This document shows positions 23,264-30,402 of a DNA stretch of 33,883 nucleotides, one piece after another; position 1 is the stretch's first letter; each line of letters opens with the position of its first letter. Source of the stretch: an uncultured Flavobacterium sp. (lineage in GTDB: Bacteria > Bacteroidota > Bacteroidia > Flavobacteriales > Flavobacteriaceae); NCBI RefSeq assembly GCF_946220915.1, contig NZ_CAMIHH010000025.1, positions 1 to 33,883 on the forward strand. The letters are read 5' to 3'. Both the position numbers and the translations under genes were made by a program. The notes beneath the pieces were generated by a model, which worked only from the letters and a program-made list of their open reading frames with translations, did not search any database and was not told the origin of the DNA.

Positions 23264-23842
23264 TTATTTTGCCTTTTTCCAGCTATCCAGCCGTAGCACT
23301 TTGGGCTTTCGTATCCTGTCGGCCACATCTTCATCCCAGGCATCCTCCATAACTTTTATTTTGTTCCTGCTGAGTTTTGTAATGCGTCCCAGGTAAATTT
23401 CATCTGTACATATATGGCACCCTGCCGACCCAAAATTGTGCCACTGCCCATCTTTAAGCGTATAAAATTCCATATTGCCCCAGCACCCTATGAACCATAT
23501 GGGCACAACGATCACTTCGGAAACACCGTCGCCATCAATGTCTCCTATATCTTCAATATAGCCCATTACCGCATTGCCGTGGTGAATGGCAGGCAGGCTG
23601 CAGGAAAAAGTGATATCTATCTCGTAGGGTGTAATTACCGGGTCGCCCCAGCCATCCTCATCATTGAGCCACTTGGGGCCGGTTATAAATGCCGTATCAA
23701 TGATTTTGTCATTATCGATATCGCCAATTACCAACGTATCTGTATCAGCAGGGCCAATCAGGGGCTTATTACAGATCGATACCGGCCTGTGTGGAAACAG
23801 GGTAAGCAGCCCGGCAGATAAAAGTATGATCAGGTATTTCAT
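23264..23842 (-). CDS. Secreted protein with DxDxDG calcium-type loops
   Basis: 192 residues with an N-terminal signal sequence (MKYLIILLSAGLLTLFP). Two acidic loops of FG-GAP/VCBS or EF-hand-like type are present: GDIDNDKIIDTAF at about 40-53 and GDIDGDGVSEVIV at about 99-111. Each follows the DxDxD-G pattern that binds calcium in beta-propeller repeats. Aromatic and Cys-containing stretches (IGCWGNMEFYTLKDGQW, GSAGCHICTDEIYLG) suggest a compact, disulfide-stabilised domain. It is too short for a full propeller, so it may be a truncated or stand-alone VCBS-like module. No specific family recognised. Confidence 0.65.
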   Translation of the reverse strand: MKYLIILLSAGLLTLFPHRPVSICNKPLIGPADTDTLVIGDIDNDKIIDTAFITGPKWLNDEDGWGDPVITPYEIDITFSCSLPAIHHGNAVMGYIEDIGDIDGDGVSEVIVVPIWFIGCWGNMEFYTLKDGQWHNFGSAGCHICTDEIYLGRITKLSRNKIKVMEDAWDEDVADRIRKPKVLRLDSWKKAK

Positions 23843-23886
23843 GAATCAAATATATCTGGATTTTTTGAATTTCTTTTTGCAGCCGT

Positions 23887-23918
23887 GAAAAATAAAAGGC
23901 CGCACAATCGTGCGGCCT
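23887..23918 (-). terminator. Intrinsic terminator of the barrel protein gene
   Basis: Perfect 9-bp stem AGGCCGCAC/GTGCGGCCT with a 4-base loop (23897-23918), followed on the minus strand by TTTTATTTTT. It lies 6 bases past the stop of the gene at 23925. Confidence 0.9.
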
Positions 23919-23924
23919 GAAATA

Positions 23925-24779
23925 TTAATGCCCGGGTTCATAAATGAGCCTCAGAAAAGTACTGAAACGTTCGTTTTCCCGGTTTACAGGAACTCCGGTT
24001 ACAATGCCTATCAACAGGTTATCGGCAATGCCAACGCGCATTTGCGGGCGTATGGTCATATCGAAATCCCCGTCCTGAAATTCTTTATTGAATTCGATCC
24101 CGACAAAATTTCGCGTGCCGGGGATCATATAATGCACGTTGGAGTTTACCTGCCACACCGTATGGGTAGCATTGTCATCGAAATGATGGACAAACTGCGG
24201 CCCCGTATAGAGCAGCGTGTGGAAATTTTGCCCCCAGCGTTTGGCGGCTATGAAAAACGGGTTGTACACATTGCCGGTTACCAGCTGCCTGCTGTCATAT
24301 CCTGCAAAATCGGTAAGCTCAAATTCATGGATGTAGCCTATCGCCATGGAGGTGCTTATTTTTTCCGATACGAAAAACGAATACTGCCCGGCCACTTTGA
24401 GGCTGTTGAGCTTATTTCCCGGTGCGTTGTTATGGCCCTTTACCGGGTAGTGCAGTGAAAAGGGAAGCTCCACTTCAAGGCCAAGGCGATCGGCTGGCGC
24501 CCACTCATATTCTACAAGTGCGGTATATTCATCGTAGGTGTCCTTATCGGTAAGGCCCATGCCCACGTTCCATTCGCGCTCGCCCCTGCGTGCACCAAGG
24601 TCGCGAATGAGGTCAATGTATAGCGGCTCGGCATGCAGCACTTTTATGGGTAGTTCCTTATTTTCTTCGTGCTCTATGTAAAGGCTGTCAGTCGCCCTGT
24701 GGTCCTGCGCATTTGCAGGTATTATGATGCATAATAATGCGGCAACAATTAATGCCGGCTTTAAAGTGATAAATTTCAT
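23925..24779 (-). CDS. Putative outer-membrane beta-barrel protein (HAEP motif type)
   Basis: 284 residues. The signal peptide is MKFITLKPALIVAALLCIIIPANAQ. The mature region has PIKVLHAEPLYIDLIRDLGARRGEREWNVGMGL and then alternating amphipathic strands (LGLEVELPFSLHYPVKG, LKVAGQYSFFVSEKISTSMAIGYIHEFEL, FHTLLYTGPQFVHHF, FVGIEFNKEFQDGDFDMTIRPQMRVGI), as in outer-membrane barrels of the phenol-degradation-MetA/transporter-like kind. Bacteroidota homologues with this HAEx-DLIRDLGARxGExEWNVG block are often found near metal-efflux genes, a recollection I cannot verify here. The upstream lipoprotein gene ends 76 bases before it and may share its transcript. Confidence 0.7.
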   Translation of the reverse strand: MKFITLKPALIVAALLCIIIPANAQDHRATDSLYIEHEENKELPIKVLHAEPLYIDLIRDLGARRGEREWNVGMGLTDKDTYDEYTALVEYEWAPADRLGLEVELPFSLHYPVKGHNNAPGNKLNSLKVAGQYSFFVSEKISTSMAIGYIHEFELTDFAGYDSRQLVTGNVYNPFFIAAKRWGQNFHTLLYTGPQFVHHFDDNATHTVWQVNSNVHYMIPGTRNFVGIEFNKEFQDGDFDMTIRPQMRVGIADNLLIGIVTGVPVNRENERFSTFLRLIYEPGH

Positions 24780-24855
24780 TCCTGATTTTTTAAGTAATTA
24801 CAAACAGATTCGCTTCATCCACAAATGGATAAAGTCTTGACAGTACATAAAAAAA

Positions 24856-25239
24856 TCAGGCTTCGGGCGGGGGTGACAATATTGCAAAATCGGCAGGCTC
24901 GATGCGCTGGGCGATGGGCTGCGGAATTTTAAGGTCGCTCGCTTCAAAAGCAAAAACTGCCGGATCTGTCCCTGGAAAAACGTAAAGATCAAGCGATACC
25001 GTTTTTTTTGCAGAGGAATTTTCGCTGTCATCGTCGTCATACTCGGCAATGGCATCATTGTAACCGAATACTTTTTCGATGATAAGCTCCAGGAGGCTTT
25101 CCTGGTCGTTAATGGCAAGGTTGTCAGAAAATCCATCCCTTTGGGTATCGGGCGAGTCGACACTGCAATTGAGCAGGTAAAGCGCCATAAATGCGCAAAA
25201 CAGCCTGCCAAATAATGATGTCGACCTGGTTTTTTCCAT
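24856..25239 (-). CDS. Small acidic lipoprotein or membrane-anchored protein
   Basis: 127 residues from ATG 25237-25239. The N-terminus is a signal/anchor (LFGRLFCAFMALYLLNCSVDSPD) with LLNC as candidate lipobox; Asn before the Cys is unusual, so lipidation is uncertain. The mature part holds SLLELIIEKVFGYNDAIAEYDDDDSEN, an acidic patch, then KTVSLDLYVFPG and a Pro-rich end. The pattern N-C-SVDSPD plus E-YDDxD recurs in flavobacterial proteins I associate from memory with metal-efflux loci. An exact TTG-N19-TATTTTTG promoter ends 4 bases before this ATG, which fixes the start and rules out the longer upstream frame. Confidence 0.75.
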   Translation of the reverse strand: MEKTRSTSLFGRLFCAFMALYLLNCSVDSPDTQRDGFSDNLAINDQESLLELIIEKVFGYNDAIAEYDDDDSENSSAKKTVSLDLYVFPGTDPAVFAFEASDLKIPQPIAQRIEPADFAILSPPPEA

Positions 25240-25243
25240 GCAG

Positions 25244-25273
25244 CAAAAATAGGGATTAGCGTTGGAATGGCAA
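25244..25273 (-). promoter_or_regulatory. Full promoter directly in front of the lipoprotein start
   Basis: Minus strand TTG (CAA 25271-25273), 19-base spacer, then TATTTTTG (CAAAAATA 25244-25251), an exact Bacteroidota promoter. Only 4 bases separate the box from the ATG at 25239, so the transcript should be leaderless or nearly so. Confidence 0.8.
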
Positions 25274-25292
25274 AATAACGCTGAAAAGCCTG

Positions 25293-25946
25293 TTAAATGG
25301 TATGGGTTTCCAGCCACTCCGCAAATTCCGGCACCGTATAAAAAATATGGTCCGGCTTTAGTGGCAGCAATTGTTCCGGTTCGGCGGTTTCGGCCCAGGC
25401 AGCCGAAACGATAGCAATGCCCGCCTCACGGCACGTAAGGATATCGCTTGCAGTGTCGCCAACATATACCACCTCATCTTTGCCAACACCGCTCCATGCG
25501 CCCAGGATGGCTTCAATACCATCTGCTTTGCGGTTTCCATGAATGTGGCCTGCTTCGAGCATCTCAAAAAAATGCGCAACGCCAAATTTATCCAGCGTAA
25601 TAACCGCACTTGCCCTTCCTTTTCCTGTTACCATGGCCACGCGGATGCCTTTTTGTTTTAAGGATGCCAGTATTTGGGGCATGCCATCAAAAGGGGCGGG
25701 GCACATACTATGGTTTTCTTCATAAATGCGCAGGTACTCGCTCACACCTTTATCATAATGGCCAGGGGCCAGCGCCATGATAGTACCTTCTTCAGATGGC
25801 CCGAATGTGGCTATGATCTCAGCATCCGAAACGGCACGCCCTGCCAGCGGCTCAATGGAGTTACGAAACGAACTGATACAAAGAGGGAGGGTATTGGCAA
25901 TAGTGCCATCAAGGTCAAAAATTACGGCTTTGAGTTTCTTCATCAT
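25293..25946 (-). CDS. HAD-superfamily phosphatase, phosphoglycolate-phosphatase-like
   Basis: 217 residues, HAD subfamily I with a helical cap. Motif I is AVIFDLDGTIANTLPLC (two Asp), motif II is VAMVTGKGRAS, the Lys motif III lies in GNRKADGIEAIL, and motif IV is VVYVGDTASDILTCREAG. These match the Gph/PpaX/beta-phosphoglucomutase group; the end (LKPDHIFYTVPEFAEWL) is typical of Gph-like enzymes. The substrate cannot be read from sequence. Two adjacent ATG codons (25944-25946 and 25941-25943) are possible starts. It stands 53 bases upstream of the lipoprotein gene, whose own promoter lies in that gap. Confidence 0.88.
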   Translation of the reverse strand: MMKKLKAVIFDLDGTIANTLPLCISSFRNSIEPLAGRAVSDAEIIATFGPSEEGTIMALAPGHYDKGVSEYLRIYEENHSMCPAPFDGMPQILASLKQKGIRVAMVTGKGRASAVITLDKFGVAHFFEMLEAGHIHGNRKADGIEAILGAWSGVGKDEVVYVGDTASDILTCREAGIAIVSAAWAETAEPEQLLPLKPDHIFYTVPEFAEWLETHTI

Positions 25947-25988
25947 GTTAACAGATAATCTGATGCGTCAAAATTAGGCAGAATTTTG

Positions 25989-25996
25989 TAGCTTTG
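25989..25996 (+). promoter_or_regulatory. -7 box of the small secreted protein gene
   Basis: TAGCTTTG matches TAnnTTTG exactly, 23 bases before the ATG at 26020. No clear TTG at -33. Confidence 0.5.
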
Positions 25997-26019
25997 GGAA
26001 CAACCAATTTAAAATTATT

Positions 26020-26511
26020 ATGAAGATAATTACCCGTTTCAGCCTGATCGCATCTTTGATCATGCTTTCCCTGCCTGCCATGGCCCAGGAAGATGAAGGC
26101 AGCCTTTTTACTCCCGGCACTAATTTTGAAATGACTGCGGTGAAGGCGAACCCGACGTATTGGGTTAATAAAGCCAATGAAGCCAATGTATATTTTGAGA
26201 CAAAGGACGGCATAACGCTGCTCACCATGCAATCGGACAAAAAACCGGGTATCAGTGAGATAGCTAACACCTCACTGGTATACTTCAGTGATCACGGATT
26301 CATGCTACAAGGCGACAAGGACGCTTATTTCTTCGGCCTGGGAACGAAGGAATCAAGCCAATATCTTCAAATCCTTAAATATTCCGTTACGGGCGAGATA
26401 AAAATGTATGAGGGCTATGGGATCGCAAAACACCAATGGCCCAAAGATAAAGCGCCTTCACTTGCCGTGTTTAAAGCGGCGAAGAGTATTTATGATGTGG
26501 TAGGAAAATAA
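26020..26511 (+). CDS. Small secreted protein of unknown function
   Basis: 163 residues with a textbook signal peptide (MKIITRFSLIASLIMLSLPAMAQ, cleavage after AMA). The mature protein (EDEGSLFTPGTNFEMTAVKANPTYWVNKANEANVYFETKDG and on) is polar with a few aromatic strands (YFSDHGFMLQGDKDAYFFGLG, SQYLQILKYSVTG). The end is a helix (LAVFKAAKSIYDVVGK). No family recognised, no Cys residues and no catalytic motif visible. It has its own -7 box and converges on lysA with 6 bases between stops and no terminator hairpin. Confidence 0.75.
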   Translation: MKIITRFSLIASLIMLSLPAMAQEDEGSLFTPGTNFEMTAVKANPTYWVNKANEANVYFETKDGITLLTMQSDKKPGISEIANTSLVYFSDHGFMLQGDKDAYFFGLGTKESSQYLQILKYSVTGEIKMYEGYGIAKHQWPKDKAPSLAVFKAAKSIYDVVGK

Positions 26512-26517
26512 CTAAGT

Positions 26518-27732
26518 CTAAGCAATCGCAAAATCCAGCGCGATCTGGTTGCGTAATATGTCCTCAAAAGTTTCACGCTCGCGTATCAGGTGGCCTTTGC
26601 CTTCATGCCAAAGCACCTCGGCAGGGCGTACACGGGAATTGTAATTGCTGCTCATCGAAAAGCAATAGGCCCCGGCATTGCGGAAGCATAGTATGTCGCC
26701 TTCCTTTATCTCGGCAATGCGGCGGTTGCTGGCAAAGGTATCGGTCTCACAGATATAGCCTACCACCGAGTAAAAACGCTCCTTGCCCTTAGGGTTGGAA
26801 ATATTCTCGATGTAGTGCTCCGACCCATAGAACATAGGCCTGATAAGGTGGTTGAACCCGCTATCGATACCTGCAAATACTGTTGAAGTCGTCTGCTTTA
26901 CAACGTTAACCTTCGCTAAAAAGAATCCAGCCTCGCTTACCAGGAATTTGCCCGGCTCAAAAGCGAGGGTAAGCTCACGGCCATATTCGGCACAAAAGGC
27001 ATTAAAGCGTTTGCTCAGCTTTTTGCCGAGTTCCTCTACATCCGTCTGGATGTCGTCTTTTTTATAAGGCACCTTAAAGCCGCTGCCAAAATCGAGGAAC
27101 TCCAGTTCCCTGAAATGTACCGCTGTTTCAAAAAGTATTTCGGCAGCGTAAAGAAAAACCTCAATGTCCAGTATGTCACTACCCGTGTGCATATGGATGC
27201 CGTTGATGTGCATGCCCGTATTCTCAACAATCCGCAGCAGGTGGGGCATCTGGTGAATGGATATGCCGAACTTGCTGTCAATGTGCCCCACCGAAATATT
27301 GCTGTTTCCGCCCGCCATTACGTGTGGGTTGATGCGGATGCAAACGGGAGTTTTGGGATGCTTGGCGCCAAACTGCTCGAGTATGGAAAGGTTGTCGATG
27401 TTGATCTGGACACCCATTGCGGCCACGGCCTCAATTTCTTCCATCGAAACACCGTTGGGCGTATAAATGATCCTTCCCGGAGCGTAACCTGCGTGCAGGC
27501 CAAGCTGTACCTCTTCAATGGAAACGGTATCAAGGCAGGAGCCCATCTGCTTTAGCAGTTTCAGCACCGATATGTTAGAGAGTGCCTTTACCGCATAGTT
27601 GATGCGCAGGCTGCCAACTTTTGAAAAGGCCTTTTCAAGCCTTTGGTATTGCGACTGTATAATGCCTGCGTCGTAAACGTATAGGGGATTGCCAAATTCT
27701 TCTGCCAACTGAAGTAGGTGTTTTGTATCCAT
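26518..27732 (-). CDS. lysA: Diaminopimelate decarboxylase
   Basis: 404 residues. PLP enzyme that decarboxylates meso-diaminopimelate to L-lysine, the last step of lysine synthesis. The N-terminal TIM-barrel carries the Schiff-base lysine Lys49 in INYAVKALSN, then NPHVMAGGNSNISVGHIDSKFGIS, the His motif GIHMHTGSDI, and LEFLDFGSGFKVPY, which binds the phosphate. The C-terminal beta domain has EPGKFLVSEAG, VGYICETDTFASNR (Cys/Glu at the dimer active site) and FRNAGAYCFSMSSNYNSR. Length is usual. It has a recognisable promoter at 27756-27786, and an unusual structured region lies further upstream. Confidence 0.96.
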   Translation of the reverse strand: MDTKHLLQLAEEFGNPLYVYDAGIIQSQYQRLEKAFSKVGSLRINYAVKALSNISVLKLLKQMGSCLDTVSIEEVQLGLHAGYAPGRIIYTPNGVSMEEIEAVAAMGVQINIDNLSILEQFGAKHPKTPVCIRINPHVMAGGNSNISVGHIDSKFGISIHQMPHLLRIVENTGMHINGIHMHTGSDILDIEVFLYAAEILFETAVHFRELEFLDFGSGFKVPYKKDDIQTDVEELGKKLSKRFNAFCAEYGRELTLAFEPGKFLVSEAGFFLAKVNVVKQTTSTVFAGIDSGFNHLIRPMFYGSEHYIENISNPKGKERFYSVVGYICETDTFASNRRIAEIKEGDILCFRNAGAYCFSMSSNYNSRVRPAEVLWHEGKGHLIRERETFEDILRNQIALDFAIA

Positions 27733-27755
27733 GGTGCTGCGTGCTTATTTTCCTG

Positions 27756-27786
27756 CAAAATTATATGCGAATTTATGCCAAAACAA
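27756..27786 (-). promoter_or_regulatory. Promoter of lysA
   Basis: Minus strand TTG (CAA 27784-27786), 20-base spacer, TAATTTTG (CAAAATTA 27756-27763). The box lies 23 bases before the lysA ATG. Confidence 0.65.
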
Positions 27787-27880
27787 GTTACCCTAACAAG
27801 GATAACAAAATATAACAATTTGTTTTAAATAAAACAACACATAAGCAATTTTAAAAATAAAATAACAAAACATAAAAGCC

Positions 27881-27943
27881 AAAATAAAAAACCGGGTCCT
27901 CCAAACACCCGTGACGTTGATGTTTTGGCGGAAAACCCGGTTT
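27881..27943 (-). terminator. Long terminator-like hairpin of an unassigned transcript
   Basis: On the minus strand AAACCGGGT (27935-27943) pairs with ACCCGGTTT (27889-27897), with further inner CC/GG and AAA/TTT pairing, and is followed by TTTTTTATTTT. It sits upstream of the lysA promoter with no normal gene ending before it; the nearest minus-strand ORF is the 21-codon one, 150 bases upstream. Confidence 0.75.
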
Positions 27944-28094
27944 CAAACAAGTAACAACCTTATGTAACGAAGTAAGCAGCAACATCAACACATCAAAAGG
28001 ATATGGCTTTGCTGCCTTTACCACCATTATAAAAATAAGATGCAGCAAACTGCGACAGGTTGCGTGGCAGTGGGCAATTTATTTTTAGTACGGC

Positions 28095-28160
28095 TTACCT
28101 GTCATACGGTGCGAATAACAGGGCGCACACGGCAGCAATGAGGCAGATAATATTTTTCAT
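28095..28160 (-). CDS. Possible 21-aa hydrophobic peptide
   Basis: ATG 28158-28160 to TAA 28095-28097. The peptide begins MKNIICLIAAVCALLFA and ends PYDR: one hydrophobic helix between a basic N-terminus and a charged C-terminus. The design recalls small membrane peptides such as type I toxins. Codon use looks coding, but a frame this short can arise by chance. A candidate transcript end lies 150 bases downstream. No -7 box could be matched upstream. Confidence 0.35.
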   Translation of the reverse strand: MKNIICLIAAVCALLFAPYDR

Positions 28161-28230
28161 GGCAATAGTATTTATGCAGATATTCTTTTAAGGAGACGGC
28201 GTTGACGGGTAAAGGTTGCGCGCGGCACCT

Positions 28231-28295
28231 ACATTTAACATAGGGAATAACAAACGGGGAACAAAATGCCCTATGCAGCCATCGGACATTTAACA
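28231..28295. repeat. Palindrome flanked by ACATTTAACA direct repeats
   Basis: ACATTTAACA occurs at 28231-28240 and 28286-28295. Between and overlapping them, CATAGGG (28239-28245) pairs with CCCTATG (28269-28275). Could be a regulator site or a stem in a leader RNA of the 21-codon ORF, or one half of a control region shared with sucC. Confidence 0.4.
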
Positions 28296-28369
28296 AAAAA
28301 CAGATTGTAAGGCAGAAATTTAATACGATAAAAAACATAAAAACCTTTCTGTTGTTGAATGGATTTTCC

Positions 28370-28377
28370 TATTTTTG
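28370..28377 (+). promoter_or_regulatory. -7 box of sucC
   Basis: TATTTTTG, exact TAnnTTTG, 31 bases before the sucC ATG. TTG triplets lie 12 and 15 bases upstream, closer than the usual 17-23, so only the -7 element is convincing. Confidence 0.5.
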
Positions 28378-28408
28378 TTGCACTTTTAAAAAGATAAATG
28401 CATTAATC

Positions 28409-29602
28409 ATGAATTTACACGAATATCAGGGAAAAGAAATTCTGGCAAGCCACGGCGTTCGCGTTCAGCGCGGCATCGTTGCCAATAATCCTGCCGAGGC
28501 CGTAGCCGCAGCAAAACAGCTTACTGCCGAAACCGGTACAGGGTGGCATGTTATCAAAGCGCAGATCCATGCAGGAGGGCGCGGTAAGGGCGGTGGCGTA
28601 AAGCTGGCCAAAAACCTTCAGCAGGTTGAAGAAATCGCTGAACAGATCATCGGTATGGACCTTATCACGCCACAAACGCCTCCTACAGGTAAAAAGGTGC
28701 ACAAGGTGCTTATTGCAGAGGATGTGTACTATCCCGGAGAAAGTGAAACTTCTGAGTTCTATATGTCTGTACTCCTTAACAGGGGCCGTGGGCGCAACAT
28801 GATCATGTATTCTACCGAAGGCGGCATGGATATAGAGGAAGTTGCCGAGCACACGCCGCACCTTATCTTTACCGAAGAGATCGACCCGGCTGTAGGCCTT
28901 CAGGGCTTCCAGGCCAGGAGGATCGCATTCAACCTTGGCCTTAGCGGCAATGCTTTTAAAGAAATGACACAGTTCGTGTCTTCCCTTTATAACGCCTATA
29001 TTGATAGCGATGCTTCAATGTTCGAGATCAACCCGGTGCTTAAAACATCTGATAACAAGATCATGGCTGTAGATGCTAAAGTGGTGCTTGATGACAACGC
29101 CCTTTACCGCCAGAAGAAATATGCCGACATGCGCGATATCCGTGAGGAAGCTGCCATTGAGGTTGAAGCCAAAGAAGTTGGGCTTAACTATGTAGACCTT
29201 GATGGTACCGTAGGCTGTATGGTAAATGGCGCAGGCCTTGCCATGGCAACAATGGACCTTATTAAATATGCGGGCTTTGAGCCGGCCAACTTCCTTGACG
29301 TGGGTGGTACCGCCGATGCAAAGAGGGTAGAAACGGCTTTCCGAATCATTCTTCGTGACCCGAACGTAAAGGCTATCCTCATCAATATCTTTGGTGGCAT
29401 TGTTCGTTGCGACCGTGTTGCACAGGGTGTTGTAGATGCTTACAAGAACATGGGAGACTCCATCAAGGTGCCGATCATTGTTCGCCTTCAGGGTACCAAC
29501 GCCGATATCGCGAAAGAGCTTATCGACAATTCAGGAATGCCGATCCTTTCTGCAACCCTTTTCCAGGAAGCTGCCGACCAGGTAAAAGCTGCCCTTAGCT
29601 AA
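28409..29602 (+). CDS. sucC: Succinate-CoA ligase (ADP-forming), beta subunit
   Basis: 397 residues, normal length. TCA-cycle enzyme: succinyl-CoA + ADP + Pi to succinate + CoA + ATP, working with the alpha subunit SucD. The N-terminal ATP-grasp domain shows NLHEYQGKEILASHGVRV, VIKAQIHAGGRGKGGGVKLA, a nucleotide-binding region to about 240 with FEINPVLKT and VDAKVVLDDNALYRQ. The C-terminal flavodoxin-like domain has GCMVNGAGLAMATMDLIKYAG, ANFLDVGGTADAKRVETAF and INIFGGIVRCDRVAQGV. The ATG at 28409 is chosen over an upstream in-frame TTG because the family starts MNLHEYQ. sucD is not next to it, which is common in Bacteroidota. Confidence 0.97.
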   Translation: MNLHEYQGKEILASHGVRVQRGIVANNPAEAVAAAKQLTAETGTGWHVIKAQIHAGGRGKGGGVKLAKNLQQVEEIAEQIIGMDLITPQTPPTGKKVHKVLIAEDVYYPGESETSEFYMSVLLNRGRGRNMIMYSTEGGMDIEEVAEHTPHLIFTEEIDPAVGLQGFQARRIAFNLGLSGNAFKEMTQFVSSLYNAYIDSDASMFEINPVLKTSDNKIMAVDAKVVLDDNALYRQKKYADMRDIREEAAIEVEAKEVGLNYVDLDGTVGCMVNGAGLAMATMDLIKYAGFEPANFLDVGGTADAKRVETAFRIILRDPNVKAILINIFGGIVRCDRVAQGVVDAYKNMGDSIKVPIIVRLQGTNADIAKELIDNSGMPILSATLFQEAADQVKAALS

Positions 29603-29632
29603 AAAACATAAACTACTAAATATGTAATGCAG

Positions 29633-29663
29633 TCCCTCCGCCGAAAGCGGGGGGATTTGTTTT
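29633..29663 (+). terminator. Intrinsic terminator of sucC
   Basis: Nine-bp stem TCCCTCCGC/GCGGGGGGA (one T-G pair) with loop CGAAA, followed by TTTGTTTT. Begins 31 bases after the sucC stop. Confidence 0.88.
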
Positions 29664-29825
29664 ATTACGGGATTGATGAGGATAATGAAATAAGTAATTT
29701 TCCGGACAACCAGCTCCCGGAAAAGTTCAGGCCTCTGCGCCAATGATAATTATCCGAAATATACTTCTATATCAACGATTGCAATCAGCCGGGTTTACTA
29801 ATTCCCAGCCATTTTCAAATAGGTG

Positions 29826-30353
29826 TTATTTTTCATATTCCAAAAGCGCAATGTAAGGATCGCCCTTAAGCCCGAGCATTTGTGCGAAAGCAGGCTCAGT
29901 TTTTAACCCTGATTCCTTTAGGCAGATTATCTCCAGCCGGAAAGCTTCGCCCTTTTCCTGCAGAATTTTATGCTCAATAACCATATGCCTGTAACCGTGC
30001 TGCTCCATTACAGGTACGGATTGCCCAAATATTTCAACAGCGAACCCATCGATAAAAAAATTAGCTATTATTGTGGTAATACCTTTTATTTCCTTCTCAC
30101 GGATTGTGTACTTTTCAAGATGCGAAAAAACATTTTGTACAGCCATGACAAATTCACCCTTATTCTTAAAGCAGCAAAGGATGTCAAGGTCGCTGCCTTG
30201 TATGTTGATATTTAGAGGGATTGTTCCTACCAGGATAGGGGAGAAGCCGTTTAGCGCTTCAATGATGCGGTAAGAATTAAGTACCTGGTAAGCACGTTGC
30301 TGTACAGGGCCACCGTATTGAAGGTAATCAATCGTGTCGAAAAGTGGTGTCAT
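29826..30353 (-). CDS. DUF4269 nucleotidyltransferase-fold protein
   Basis: 175 residues of the DUF4269 family. VGTIPLNINIQGSDLDILC (about 42-60) is the family signature and resembles the GS-x(n)-DxD nucleotidyltransferase core, with the acidic pair in SDLDIL. Helical and strand segments follow, then FFIDGFAVEIFGQSVPVMEQHGYRHMVIEHKIL (about 98-130), which holds a probable third acidic residue. It may transfer nucleotides or be a substrate-binding relative; the function is unproven. The start codon is unusual in context: ATG follows immediately after the nine-T tract of the upstream gene's terminator, leaving no room for a conventional ribosome binding site on a separate transcript. Confidence 0.85.
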   Translation of the reverse strand: MTPLFDTIDYLQYGGPVQQRAYQVLNSYRIIEALNGFSPILVGTIPLNINIQGSDLDILCCFKNKGEFVMAVQNVFSHLEKYTIREKEIKGITTIIANFFIDGFAVEIFGQSVPVMEQHGYRHMVIEHKILQEKGEAFRLEIICLKESGLKTEPAFAQMLGLKGDPYIALLEYEK

Positions 30354-30395
30354 AAAAAAAAATGAAACCGTACATTTCTTTACGCTGTACGGTTT
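30354..30395 (-). terminator. Intrinsic terminator of the DUF1456 gene
   Basis: Minus strand AAACCGTACA/TGTACGGTTT, a perfect 10-bp stem with an 11-base loop (30365-30395), then a T run of nine bases (A-run 30354-30362 on plus, two bases from the stem). The T run is directly followed by the ATG of the DUF4269 gene at 30353. Confidence 0.9.
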
Positions 30396-30402
30396 GCTTT
30401 AT

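Larger units (their letters stand above)
27733..28408. other. 676-base intergenic region between lysA and sucC
   Basis: Holds the lysA promoter, an A/T-rich stretch (27790-27880), a long terminator hairpin (27881-27943) of an unassigned minus-strand transcript, GC-richer sequence with several short stems (27950-28080), a 21-codon peptide ORF (28095-28160), a palindrome with flanking direct repeats (28231-28295) and the sucC promoter box. No gene of normal length can be supported. Confidence 0.6.

Noticed and set aside
25240..25317. Upstream extension of the small lipoprotein ORF
   Set aside because: It would run through the exact promoter at 25244-25273 and overlap the HAD gene.
27851..28048. 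65-codon minus-strand frame upstream of lysA
   Set aside because: It runs through the terminator hairpin and its T-tract, and the translation of the A/T-rich end is only Phe/Leu/Tyr.
28102..28338. 78-codon minus-strand frame
   Set aside because: Cys/Arg-rich translation without features; the 21-codon frame in another phase is more plausible.
28409..29602. Missing sucD as a sign of a broken operon
   Set aside because: sucC has its own promoter box and terminator, and split sucC/sucD loci are common in Bacteroidota.
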